From Acidipila sp. EB88 (GTDB lineage Bacteria > Acidobacteriota > Terriglobia > Terriglobales > Acidobacteriaceae): 64,000 nucleotides of DNA. Positions 33,766 to 42,430 of this stretch are shown in pieces; position 1 is the first letter of the stretch; the number at the start of each line of letters is the position of its first letter. The position numbers and the translations under genes are program-made. Below the pieces are notes generated by a model, which was given only the letters and a program-made list of their open reading frames with translations, was not told where the DNA came from and ran no database searches. The stretch covers positions 4,030,001 to 4,094,000 of the forward strand of contig NZ_QWEV01000005.1 in assembly GCF_003858395.1 (NCBI RefSeq), written 5' to 3'.

Positions 33766-33898
33766 CGCAGCCGTGAGGCACTCTTTTACAAGGAACAGAG
33801 ACATAGTTCCGCTTTACGAATTTTCGTTGTTTTTGAAGCGCATCGGGTTCGGCAGGTCTCAACAACCCGTCTAATAGAACGTTGCGCGGGAGAGATCC
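33766..33898. promoter_or_regulatory. AT-rich argB-argD spacer with inverted repeats
   Basis: This is the only sizeable gap within the arg operon. It is markedly AT-richer than its surroundings and holds three small inverted repeats: GGAAC/GTTCC at 33792-33810, ACGAATTTTCGT at 33816-33827 and CGGGTT/AACCCG at 33844-33869. TAATAG at 33872 could be a -10. An internal promoter or an mRNA processing element is possible. Confidence 0.4.
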
Positions 33899-35158
33899 AT
33901 GAGGCTTGAGGAGTTACAGGCGGCGGAGCAGAAGCTGTTGCTGCCAACGTACGAACGGAACCCACTGCTTGTCACCGGCGGTGAAGGTGTGTTTCTGCAG
34001 GCGGAGCATGGCGTGCGCTACCTCGACCTGCTGAGCGGGATCGGGGTAAGCGCACTTGGCTATGCGCACCCGGTGATCACGGCAGCGATCCAGGCGGCGT
34101 CTGCTTCGGTGCTTCACACGTCCAACCTCTTCTTCCATGAAGGACAGGCAGCGCTTGCCCTGCGGCTCACCGAAGCCAGCGGGCTGAATCGCGCCTTCTT
34201 CTGCAACAGCGGCACCGAGGCATGGGAGGCAGCGCTCAAGATGGCGCGCCTTTATGGCACAATGCGCCGCGGTGAAGGCGCCGCGCTTGGCACGCGCTTC
34301 CTGGCGATGGAAGGCTCGTTCCACGGGCGCACGATGGGTTCGGTGGCCACCACGCACAAGGAAAAGTATCGCGAACCGTTCGCGCCGGTTATGCCGGAAG
34401 TCGATTACATTCCGTTCAACGATGTAGCCGCGCTGGAAGCCGCGTGGTCGAACGAGTACTGCGCCCTGTTGATCGAGCCGATCCAGGGTGAGGGCGGCAT
34501 CCGGCCGGTTTCGCAGGCGTTCATGGACGCCGCGCGCGCAGTCACACAGCGCACGGGAGGACTGCTGGTGGCTGATGAAATCCAGGCAGGCTTTGGCCGC
34601 ACGGGTAAGTGGTTTGCGTTCCAGCACTACGATGTCGCACCTGACATCATCACCGTGGCAAAACCCCTGGCCGGCGGTTTGCCGCTCGGTGCGATGCTTT
34701 GCACGGACGAGGTTGGACGCGCCATGCAACCCGGTCTCCATGGCACCACCTTTGGCGGTGGTCCGCTGGCATGCCGCGTGGCGGTGGCGGTGTTCGACGA
34801 GATCGAGCGCTCTGCCCTGCTGGCACATGTCACCGAGGTTGGCGCTTATTTTGAGCAGCGGCTTGCCGAGTTGAAGCAGCGGCACCCCCAGATCGTGGAC
34901 GTACGCGGCAAGGGCCTGATGCTTGCGATTGAACTCAGCGATGCATTGGATGCGAAGGCCGTGCTCGAACAAATGATTAACACGCACCATGTGCTGATCA
35001 ACCGCACCAGCGAGACGGTGCTTCGCTTTTTGCCGCCGTACATTCTGAAGGCCGAGCATGTGGATCTTGGCATTGCAGCACTGGATGCTTCGCTGCGACA
35101 CCTCAACGAAAAACAGCTACAGGCGGCCGCGCAAACGGGAGGAACTATTGGTGACTAA
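33899..35158 (+). CDS. argD: acetylornithine aminotransferase
   Basis: 419-residue class III PLP transaminase. The cofactor lysine lies in TVAKPLAGGLPLGAM, and GEGGIRPVSQAFMDAAR, LVADEIQAGFGRTGKW and HGTTFGGGPLACRVA are the usual signatures. It converts acetylglutamate semialdehyde to acetylornithine, and could also serve succinyldiaminopimelate transamination in lysine synthesis. GGGAGA precedes the ATG. It overlaps argF by eight bases. Confidence 0.95.
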   Translation: MRLEELQAAEQKLLLPTYERNPLLVTGGEGVFLQAEHGVRYLDLLSGIGVSALGYAHPVITAAIQAASASVLHTSNLFFHEGQAALALRLTEASGLNRAFFCNSGTEAWEAALKMARLYGTMRRGEGAALGTRFLAMEGSFHGRTMGSVATTHKEKYREPFAPVMPEVDYIPFNDVAALEAAWSNEYCALLIEPIQGEGGIRPVSQAFMDAARAVTQRTGGLLVADEIQAGFGRTGKWFAFQHYDVAPDIITVAKPLAGGLPLGAMLCTDEVGRAMQPGLHGTTFGGGPLACRVAVAVFDEIERSALLAHVTEVGAYFEQRLAELKQRHPQIVDVRGKGLMLAIELSDALDAKAVLEQMINTHHVLINRTSETVLRFLPPYILKAEHVDLGIAALDASLRHLNEKQLQAAAQTGGTIGD

Positions 35159-36194
35159 CCAGCTGATCGAACCACAGGTGCATACACCGGGCGAGCTCTC
35201 GGCGAAGGCGTTTGCGGACGCGCAGGAGTCGCTCGCCGGGCGCGATCTGTGCTCCATCGCCGACCTATCCACGACGGAAGCCGCAGCGATCCTGGCCCTT
35301 GCGCACAAGGTCAAAGCCAATCCCGCAGCCTTCCGCTACGCACTCGATGCCAAGCAGATGGTGATGTTTTTTGAGAAAGCTTCGCTGCGCACGCGCCTGA
35401 CCTTCGAGGTCGCGATGAACACATCGGGTGGCGACGCCATGTTCGTGGACCAGACGCAGTCGCCGCTGGGCGAGCGCGAGTCGCTGGCGGACATGTCCCG
35501 GAACGTGGAGCGTTGGGTGCAGGTCATCGTGCTGCGGACATACTCGCACGACACCATCACGGAGATGGCGCAGTACGCGACCTGTCCCGTGATCAATGCC
35601 CTGTCCGACCACGAGCATCCCTGCCAGGCGCTGGCGGACTTCATGACAGTGGAAGAACGCTTCGGCGGTTCTGCCCGCGGGATCCAGTTCACGTATGTCG
35701 GCGACGGCAACAACGTGGCGCACTCACTGATGCTGCTGGCCGCGCAGCTTGGCGCGCACTGCACCATCGGCACACCGAAGAACTATGCACCCAAGGCCGA
35801 AGTGGTGGCGCAGGCACGTGCGATCGCCAACATCACCGGTTCGAACATCACGCTGGTGCAGGACCCGGTTGCTGCCGTGGCCGGAGCGAACGTGGTGTAC
35901 ACGGACGTATGCACCAGCATGGGCTTTGAACACGAAGCGACCAAGCGCGCGCCGATCTTCAAGCCTTACCAGGTCAACGAAGAGCTGATGGCGCATGCGC
36001 AGCCCGACGCCGCCTTCATGCACTGCCTGCCTGCGCACCGCAACGCCGAGGTGACAGACGCGGTGTTCGATGGTCCAAACTCTGTTGTGTTTGAACAGGC
36101 GGAGAACCGCATGCACGTACAGAAGGCGCTGCTGCTGCTCCTGCTTGGCGCCAAGCTTCCTGCGACCCCCTTCGCCCACATCGCCGCGATCTAA
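35151..36194 (+). CDS. argF: ornithine carbamoyltransferase
   Basis: 347 residues. The carbamoyl phosphate motif is KASLRTRLTFE, the DHEHPCQALADFM motif contains HPCQ, and the ornithine loop has the conserved HCLPAHRNAEVTD. It joins ornithine and carbamoyl phosphate into citrulline. The start is the GTG at 35151, inside argD, with GGGAGG upstream; TTG one codon earlier is possible. No sign of the acetylornithine-specific variant. Confidence 0.93.
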   Translation: MTNQLIEPQVHTPGELSAKAFADAQESLAGRDLCSIADLSTTEAAAILALAHKVKANPAAFRYALDAKQMVMFFEKASLRTRLTFEVAMNTSGGDAMFVDQTQSPLGERESLADMSRNVERWVQVIVLRTYSHDTITEMAQYATCPVINALSDHEHPCQALADFMTVEERFGGSARGIQFTYVGDGNNVAHSLMLLAAQLGAHCTIGTPKNYAPKAEVVAQARAIANITGSNITLVQDPVAAVAGANVVYTDVCTSMGFEHEATKRAPIFKPYQVNEELMAHAQPDAAFMHCLPAHRNAEVTDAVFDGPNSVVFEQAENRMHVQKALLLLLLGAKLPATPFAHIAAI

Positions 36195-36234
36195 GAGCGC
36201 GGCACCCGCACCTGAACAAGGATTGGAGAAATAC

Positions 36235-37467
36235 ATGGCAAATGACAAGGTAGTGCTGGCGTACTCGGGTGGACTCGATACATCCATCATCATTCCGTGG
36301 CTCAACGAAAACTATGGCCTCGACGTGATCGCTATGGTGGCCGACGTGGGCCAGGGTGAGGACATCGACGCGGTGGTGCAGAAGGCGTACACCACTGGCG
36401 CGAAAAAGGTGGTCGTGCAGGATCTGCGGGATGAGTTCGTGCGCGAGTACATCACGCCGACCGTCCAGGCGGGCGCAATGTATGAAGGCAAGTACCTGCT
36501 CGGCACCTCGATCGCTCGCCCCGTGATCGCCAAGGCGCAGGTCGAAGTAGCCCTTGCGGAGGGAGCTACCTCGGTCGCGCATGGCTGCACTGGCAAGGGC
36601 AACGACCAGGTGCGTTTTGAGCACGCCTACCAGGCGCTTGCGCCCGAGTTGAAGGTGATTGCGCCGTGGCGCGAGTGGGACCTGCGCTCACGCGAAGACT
36701 GCATTGACTACGCCGAAGCACACAATATCCAGGTCTCCGCGAGCCGCGTCAAGATCCACTCGCGCGACCGCAACCTCTGGCATGTAAGCCATGAAGGCGG
36801 TGAACTCGAAGACGCCAACAATGCGCCACTCGACACAACCTGGACAATGACACGCAGCCCGCAGGAAGCCCCGGACAAGGATGAACTTGTCACGATCGGT
36901 TTCGAACGTGGCATCCCGGTGTCCGTAGGCGGCCAGACGCTTGAGCCGGTGCAACTGGTGGAACTGCTCAACGAGATCGGCGCCCGCAATGCCATCGGCC
37001 GCATTGACCTGGTGGAGAACCGCTTTGTCGGCATGAAGAGCCGCGGCTGTTATGAGACGCCCGGCGGCACGCTGATCGTTGCGGCCCATGCGGAGCTCGA
37101 GGCCCTCACGCTTGAGCGCGATGTGAAGCACTACAAGCAGCACGTGGGTCTTCGCTACGCAGACATGGTCTACAACGGGTTGTGGTTTACCCCGCTGCGC
37201 GAAGCGCTCGATGCCTTTGTGCTGCAGACGCAGACAACGGTCACAGGATCGGTTACGCTTTCGCTCTACAAGGGCAACATCGCGATTGCCGGCCGCACCA
37301 GCCCGTTCTCGCTGTATTCGGATGAGCTGTCGTCGTTCACCATGGGCGACTCCTACGACCAGCGCGATGCAGCCGGCTTTATTCGCATCCTGGGCCTGCC
37401 TGCGCGTACCCAGGCCAAGCTGCGCAGCCTGCAGCAGGACCAAAGCCACAAGGTGGTCTCCAAGTGA
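36235..37467 (+). CDS. argG: argininosuccinate synthase
   Basis: 410 residues. The ATP-pyrophosphatase P-loop AYSGGLDTSI is near the start, with AHGCTGKGNDQVRFE further on. It condenses citrulline with aspartate using ATP. The start is ATG 36235 with GGAG upstream; a longer frame from 36070 overlaps argF. It overlaps argH by four bases (GTGA). Confidence 0.96.
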   Translation: MANDKVVLAYSGGLDTSIIIPWLNENYGLDVIAMVADVGQGEDIDAVVQKAYTTGAKKVVVQDLRDEFVREYITPTVQAGAMYEGKYLLGTSIARPVIAKAQVEVALAEGATSVAHGCTGKGNDQVRFEHAYQALAPELKVIAPWREWDLRSREDCIDYAEAHNIQVSASRVKIHSRDRNLWHVSHEGGELEDANNAPLDTTWTMTRSPQEAPDKDELVTIGFERGIPVSVGGQTLEPVQLVELLNEIGARNAIGRIDLVENRFVGMKSRGCYETPGGTLIVAAHAELEALTLERDVKHYKQHVGLRYADMVYNGLWFTPLREALDAFVLQTQTTVTGSVTLSLYKGNIAIAGRTSPFSLYSDELSSFTMGDSYDQRDAAGFIRILGLPARTQAKLRSLQQDQSHKVVSK

Positions 37468-38924
37468 AGATGTGGTCCGGCCGCTTTCGGGAGCCGCTTG
37501 ATTCTTTTTTCGACACGTGGCAGCGCTCGATCACTTTTGATCGTGCGCTGCTGCAGCAAGAGGTGCAGGCGAGCAAGGCGCACGCACGGGCCCTCGCGGC
37601 TGCGGGGGTTCTTGACGAGCAGGAGCAGCAGCAGATCAGCAGTGCTCTCGACAGCATCGCCGCGCGTTTCTCCGCCGCAAAAGCGGTGGAGGAAATCGGT
37701 GTCGCCACCGGGCACGACGCCGAGGACATTCACCACTTTGTCGAGATGGAGCTGGTCGAGCTGGTCGGCAATCTTGGCCTCAAGCTGCATACCGGGCGCT
37801 CACGCAACGAGCAGGTCGCCACGGACCTGCGGCTCTATATCCGCGAGAGCGGGGCAATGTTGATCCGTCACCTTGGGCGCTGGGCCAACGCTCTGCTGGC
37901 GCAGGCAGTGGCTGCGGGCGAGGCGGCTATGCCGGCCTACACGCACCTGCAGCGTGCCGAGCCCGTGCTGGTTGCGCACTGGCTGCTTGCTTACGTCGAA
38001 ATGATTCTCCGCGACGCCTCGCGGCTTGAGGATTGCCTGGAGCGGCTTAACTTCTGCCCACTCGGCTCGGGCGCCGTGGCCGGGGCTACCCTTGCGCTGG
38101 ATCGCACGATCACCTCGGAGACACTTCGCTTTGCCGCGCCCACGGCCAACAGCATGGATGCAACGAGCGATCGCGACTTTGTGCTCGAGTACCTGCAGGT
38201 ACTAACGCTGCTGGGTGTCCACGTGAGCCGTTTCGCGGAAGAGATGACGTTGTTTGCTACGGCAGAGTTCGGTTTTGTGGAGCTGCCGGAGGCGTACTCG
38301 ACCGGATCGAGCGCCATGCCGCAGAAGAAGAACCCGGATCTTACCGAGCTGCTGCGCGCCAAGGTTGGCCGTCTTTCGGCTGCGGCACAGAGCGTGTTGT
38401 TGACCCTGAAAGGTCTGCCGCTGGCCTACAACAAGGACATGCAGGAAACGCAGGAACCGGTGTTCGCAGCGACACAGGTAGCGCACGGAATGCTGCACCT
38501 GCTGGCCGGCTTTACCCATGCCGTCCGCTTCAAGACCGATCGCATGCGGGTCGCCTGCGAACAAGGCTATCTGAATGCGATGGCGGCGGCTACCTACCTC
38601 ACCGAGAAGGGTGTTCCCTTTCGCACCGCGCACGAGCGCGTCGGTACCGCGGTGCGCTTCGGGCTTGAGAGCGGCCGCGAGCTGCAGGAGTTGTCACTGC
38701 AAGAGCTGCAGTCGATCGAACCGCTCTTCGGGGCGGATGTGTACGCCGCGATCACCCTGGAGGCGACGCTCGATTGCCACGACGTGATCGGCGGAACGGC
38801 ACGCGCGCGCGTGCGCGCAGCACTGGCGGAAACGACGCAGCGGGTGCAGGCGCTGTGCTCCCGCTTCGCCCTCGTGACAGAGCCACACGCCGACTTAAAG
38901 GAAGCAGCGCATGCGGGTACGTAA
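37464..38924 (+). CDS. argH: argininosuccinate lyase
   Basis: 486 residues, fumarase/aspartase superfamily. The signature GSSAMPQKKNPDLTELLRAK contains the catalytic serine region, and HTGRSRNEQVATDLRLY the substrate loop. It releases arginine and fumarate, the last step. The start is the GTG overlapping the argG stop; an ATG follows two codons later (MWSGRFREP). Confidence 0.95.
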   Translation: MKMWSGRFREPLDSFFDTWQRSITFDRALLQQEVQASKAHARALAAAGVLDEQEQQQISSALDSIAARFSAAKAVEEIGVATGHDAEDIHHFVEMELVELVGNLGLKLHTGRSRNEQVATDLRLYIRESGAMLIRHLGRWANALLAQAVAAGEAAMPAYTHLQRAEPVLVAHWLLAYVEMILRDASRLEDCLERLNFCPLGSGAVAGATLALDRTITSETLRFAAPTANSMDATSDRDFVLEYLQVLTLLGVHVSRFAEEMTLFATAEFGFVELPEAYSTGSSAMPQKKNPDLTELLRAKVGRLSAAAQSVLLTLKGLPLAYNKDMQETQEPVFAATQVAHGMLHLLAGFTHAVRFKTDRMRVACEQGYLNAMAAATYLTEKGVPFRTAHERVGTAVRFGLESGRELQELSLQELQSIEPLFGADVYAAITLEATLDCHDVIGGTARARVRAALAETTQRVQALCSRFALVTEPHADLKEAAHAGT

Positions 38925-39432
38925 GGCCCTGCTTCATGATGCGACCAACATCTATGAACTGGTGAACTCGCTTTCTCACGACGGCACGCTGTTGCGGCGT
39001 GTGTTCGCGGAGATCTGCGAGAACGTGCGCGACTTTACCGTGGCCGAGAGCGATGCGGGCGCATTTCTCGGCTGCGGAGCCTTGCATCTTTACGGCCCGC
39101 ACCTTGCGGAGGTCCGCTCGATCGTGGTGCGCCCCGAAGCCAAGGGCCAGGGTGTGGGAGCAAAGCTGCTCGCCGCAATCCTTGCCGAGAGCGAGGAGCA
39201 TGGCATTGGCTGCGTGTGCCTGTTCACACGCATTCCAGATTTCTTTTTTCGCTATGGATTTCGCGAAGTCACGGATCGTGCGGCGCTGCCGGACAAGATC
39301 TACAAGGACTGCCAGAACTGCCCGCGCATTTACCACTGCGACGAGATCGCGATGGCGCGTGGCGAGGTTCCCCGGGTGTCTATCCTGGGTACGCGTGAAA
39401 AGGTAGAGAACCTGGTCCAGATCGGCGCCTGA
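38911..39432 (+). CDS. GNAT N-acetyltransferase, probable short N-acetylglutamate synthase
   Basis: 173 residues. The acetyl-CoA motif is VVRPEAKGQGVGAKLLAA (73-90), followed by the GNAT C-terminal strands (LFTRIPDFFFRYGF). The gene overlaps the argH end by 14 bases and AAGGAA precedes its ATG. No argA, argJ or ArgA-argH fusion is otherwise present, and the operon would need a first-step enzyme, so it very likely acetylates glutamate, as in other short GNAT-type ArgA proteins. A CX2CX5C set (Cys134, Cys137, Cys143) in the C-terminal part is not needed for GNAT chemistry and could bind a metal. Confidence 0.82.
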   Translation: MRVRKALLHDATNIYELVNSLSHDGTLLRRVFAEICENVRDFTVAESDAGAFLGCGALHLYGPHLAEVRSIVVRPEAKGQGVGAKLLAAILAESEEHGIGCVCLFTRIPDFFFRYGFREVTDRAALPDKIYKDCQNCPRIYHCDEIAMARGEVPRVSILGTREKVENLVQIGA

Positions 39433-39464
39433 CTCCCGACCTGTTCAGCACCAGCCGTGGTTCC

Positions 39465-40016
39465 CTAGCGCACGACCCCCACTCCATCCGACGGCCAGTA
39501 CACAAACGCTGCCTTGCCGTAGATCAGGTCGCGTGCGACCGGGCCAAAGTCGCGGCTGTCGCTCGAGATGGAGCGATGGTCACCCATGACCCAGAAGGAA
39601 CCGTCCGGAATCCGCTCTTCATCGACAGAGCGTCCATCCTCATACAGGGGCGGCACGTAGGGCTCCGGCACCCGCTTGCCGTTGACGAACACCACGCCAT
39701 CCGCGATGCGCAGGTCGTCCCCGGGCAGTGCGATGACCCGCTTGATGTAGCTCTTGGTAAGGTCGCCCGGGTAGCGAAAGACCACCACGTCTCCACGCTC
39801 GATGTGCTCGAAATGGTAGACGAACTTGTTGATGAAGAGCCGGTCCTTGTCGTGGAGCCGCGGCTGCATGCTGGTTCCTTCGACCCGCACGGGCTGGTAA
39901 ATGCAGGTGATGATGAGGGCGGAGACGCCCAGCGAAACGGCCAGGTCGCGCAGCCACTGCGTGACATGATTCCGAAATGGGCCCGGTTGGTGCGACTTGT
40001 CACTGTTTTCTGTCAC
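39465..40016 (-). CDS. lepB: signal peptidase I
   Basis: 183 residues with one N-terminal membrane anchor (24-41). The catalytic Ser49 (EGTSMQP) and Lys92 (SYIKRVIALPGD) are present, and the end carries the GDHR-SSDSRDFGPV box (VMGDHRSISSDSRDFGPV). It cleaves signal peptides of exported proteins. The start is a GTG 3 bases after the stop of the upstream gene, so the two are probably co-transcribed. Confidence 0.95.
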   Translation of the reverse strand: MTENSDKSHQPGPFRNHVTQWLRDLAVSLGVSALIITCIYQPVRVEGTSMQPRLHDKDRLFINKFVYHFEHIERGDVVVFRYPGDLTKSYIKRVIALPGDDLRIADGVVFVNGKRVPEPYVPPLYEDGRSVDEERIPDGSFWVMGDHRSISSDSRDFGPVARDLIYGKAAFVYWPSDGVGVVR

Positions 40017-40019
40017 GAA

Positions 40020-40910
40020 CTATGGGCACCCCAGGCCGCCGGGCGGGCAGAGTGTGCGGGCGTGCGCTGGCTTTGGCAGGGAACGCTGGGCGGTCGGTTC
40101 CACACCGGGACCCTCTCCGGGGGCAAGGTTGATCGGGGTCAGGGTCAGCGGGCGTTGCAGCACCATTTCGACTGTTTCTCCCTGCTCCAGATTGACATCG
40201 TTGCCGCGGGTGAACAGTGTGTAGACAAGACCGGTGAGGCCGCCGGCGACCGCACCGTACCCGGCCCCGGCAAGCGGGCTGCCGCCGATCGCACCGCCGA
40301 TTGCGCCGATCCCGGCGCCGGTCTCGGCGCCACGGGCGATAGTGCCTGCATCTTTGCCCTTGGAGCCTGCCTGCTGCACATCCCCCTCCCCGTTCTTGAC
40401 TTTGGCGTCCGTCGCGCCCGGCAGAGCGTTGAGTGCCCCGGGGACGGCTACAACGCTGCCATTGCTGAAGATCATGGTGGTGAAATGCATGCCGACCTCC
40501 GCGCGACCCTTGACGCGGCCTGCCCGCTGCACCCTGTCGATCACGCCCTGCACATACACCCCGGCGGGGATGGCAACGCGGGTACCCACGACCACAGGGA
40601 ATGTCGATGCCAGGTAAACCCCGTCGCCGGGCTGCGCCGAACGAGTGTTGATCCCTGATCGAAGAGCCAGAAGAACCTTGGTACCGGCCGGCACGGTGAT
40701 GCTGGAAGCGACCACAGAAGATTGCTCGGGGGCAGGCTCAGCAGGGGCTGAAACGGGAGAGGGTGGCGTGGAGACACTTTGCGCGGAGGACGCCTGAGGA
40801 AGCGCCACGACAGCCAGACCGCTCAGGGCGGCCAGGTGGAAGAGTGCGCGCAGCGCGTTGCCGGGCCATGCGTTCGCTTCTGTGGAATACACCTGGATGG
40901 TTCTCGGCAC
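40020..40910 (-). CDS. secreted glycine-zipper protein, paralogue of the gene at 49.3 kb
   Basis: About 296 residues. A hydrophobic signal (LFHLAALSGLAVVALPQASSAQ) is followed by a Pro/Ser linker and a ~90-residue beta-rich domain (VPAGTKVLLALRSGIN, TRVAIPAGVYVQGVI). A glycine zipper (GIGAIGGAIGGSPLAGAGYGAV) forms a transmembrane-like stretch, and EQGETVEMVLQRPLTL follows. The chosen start is a GTG (40910) with GGGGG upstream; a longer frame to 41072 is non-conserved. Function unknown. It shares domain order with the gene at 49342, and may act in the cell envelope. Confidence 0.75.
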   Translation of the reverse strand: MPRTIQVYSTEANAWPGNALRALFHLAALSGLAVVALPQASSAQSVSTPPSPVSAPAEPAPEQSSVVASSITVPAGTKVLLALRSGINTRSAQPGDGVYLASTFPVVVGTRVAIPAGVYVQGVIDRVQRAGRVKGRAEVGMHFTTMIFSNGSVVAVPGALNALPGATDAKVKNGEGDVQQAGSKGKDAGTIARGAETGAGIGAIGGAIGGSPLAGAGYGAVAGGLTGLVYTLFTRGNDVNLEQGETVEMVLQRPLTLTPINLAPGEGPGVEPTAQRSLPKPAHARTLCPPGGLGCP

Positions 40911-41199
40911 GATGAAGTCCCCCGGGACAAGCTCTCTTCCTGTAGACCCTGCTGAGGCCGTATTGTCGCAGAAAGCGTGTGCAACTCGTTGCCTCTTGCC
41001 GTGACAGGGCTGGTAACCCGTATCCCAAATCGGTACGGTGAGCCGGCGGTGTATGTTGCCAAACGGCGACAACCGGGAGGCATCTCAAGGTCGATGTCCT
41101 ATTCTCATACAGGGCACATTGCAGGTGGCGCACGTGGAACCGAGTGATCTGCGAATCGGCAAACCCGGCAGCATCAAGGTGACTCCGTTGCCAGGTGCG

Positions 41200-42354
41200 A
41201 TGGGCGGCATTCGCTGGAAAGAACAGTTTCAAAGGGTCGACCAACTGCTGGCCGATGCCATAACCGCCGGGGCATTCCCTGGGGCTGCGTATGGCGTTTC
41301 GCTGCGGGGCACCGTTGTTGGCCTTGGGGCCGTGGGGCATTTTACCTATGCACCGGACAGCCACCCTGTGGAACGGGGCACGTCGTTCGACCTGGCGAGT
41401 GTCACCAAGGCACTCGCCACAACGGGAATGGCCATGCTGCTCTGGCAGCGTGGGCAGCTTGACCTTGATTGTTCATTGGGTGAACTGCTGCCCGGCTTCA
41501 TCGTTCACCAGGGCTCCGGAGGGGAGTTCAGCTCGACGGAGAGGCGGCAGGTAACGCTACGGATGCTGCTGGCCCACTGCTCTGGACTGCCTGCCTATGT
41601 GCGGTATTTCGAGGAACATACGACCCCCGAAGGGGTTCTCCGGGCTGTGCTGCGCACGCCACTGGTCGCCGCGCCGGGGACGGTTGAGGCCTACTCGGAC
41701 CCCGGGTTCATCCTCCTCGGCAAGGCGCTGGAAGTGCTGGCGGATGAACCACTTGCGCAGTTCTGCCAGCGGGAGATCTTTGCGCCGCTGGCGATGCAGG
41801 CCACGCGCTTCTGCCCTTCGGCTGCTGACAGGCACAGCATTCCGCCGACGGAGCTGGACCAGAGCTTCCGGCATTGCGTGGTGCAGGGTTTCGTGCAGGA
41901 TGAAAACTGTTTTGTTCTGGGAGGCGCGTCCGGACATGCCGGTTTATTCGCGCCGGCAGTCGATGTACTACGGTTCGCAGAGGCCATGCTGGGGCCATGC
42001 CGCCCCGCAACCACGGGAGACTTGCTGTTCGAACGCAGGACAGTGGAGCTGTTCACCCACCGCGCTGCGCTGGTTTCGGGCTCCAGCCGCGCACTCGGCT
42101 GGGACACGCCCAGCGGCCTCGTATCTTCAGCAGGGAGCTATTTTGCCCCGACAAGCTTCGGGCATCTTGGTTACGCTGGTACCTCGTTATGGATAGACCC
42201 CGTGGCGGACATTGGTATCGTATTGCTCACCAACCGCACTTACCCCGAGCGCGCAAATACGCAGATCCAGCAGGTGCGCCCCGCATTCCACGATGCGGTC
42301 CGTTCCGTTCTGGACCAGGATTGGACCAGGAAGCACTCCAGCACCTTTGACTAA
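41200..42354 (+). CDS. beta-lactamase-family serine hydrolase (possible muramyl-peptide amidase)
   Basis: About 384 residues with the class C beta-lactamase/esterase fold. The SxxK motif is SVTK (67-70, DLASVTKALATTG), and YSD replaces the usual YxN box at VEAYSDPGF. No signal peptide is visible, so it is likely cytoplasmic. It precedes murQ on the same strand. In Bacillus subtilis, murQ sits with amiE, an amidase of this superfamily that acts on muramyl peptides, so a recycling role is a fair inference; a simple esterase remains possible. The start is uncertain; AGGTG precedes the chosen ATG. Confidence 0.82.
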   Translation: MGGIRWKEQFQRVDQLLADAITAGAFPGAAYGVSLRGTVVGLGAVGHFTYAPDSHPVERGTSFDLASVTKALATTGMAMLLWQRGQLDLDCSLGELLPGFIVHQGSGGEFSSTERRQVTLRMLLAHCSGLPAYVRYFEEHTTPEGVLRAVLRTPLVAAPGTVEAYSDPGFILLGKALEVLADEPLAQFCQREIFAPLAMQATRFCPSAADRHSIPPTELDQSFRHCVVQGFVQDENCFVLGGASGHAGLFAPAVDVLRFAEAMLGPCRPATTGDLLFERRTVELFTHRAALVSGSSRALGWDTPSGLVSSAGSYFAPTSFGHLGYAGTSLWIDPVADIGIVLLTNRTYPERANTQIQQVRPAFHDAVRSVLDQDWTRKHSSTFD

Positions 42355-42430
42355 GTTTGCGCGTACTTAGCGGTGCCAACCGTGCAGTAAGAGGCATACA
42401 ATCGCAGAGCACAAAGGCGAAGAGAAAACG

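Noticed and set aside
33816-33827. ACGAATTTTCGT read as a third ARG box
   Set aside because: Only the core AT stretch matches; the outer TG/CA positions of the consensus are absent, and there is no partner 20 bases away.
40017-40022. CATAGT next to the lepB start as a leaderless promoter
   Set aside because: Only 2 bases separate it from the GTG, and it overlaps the stop of the upstream gene, so the spacing does not fit.
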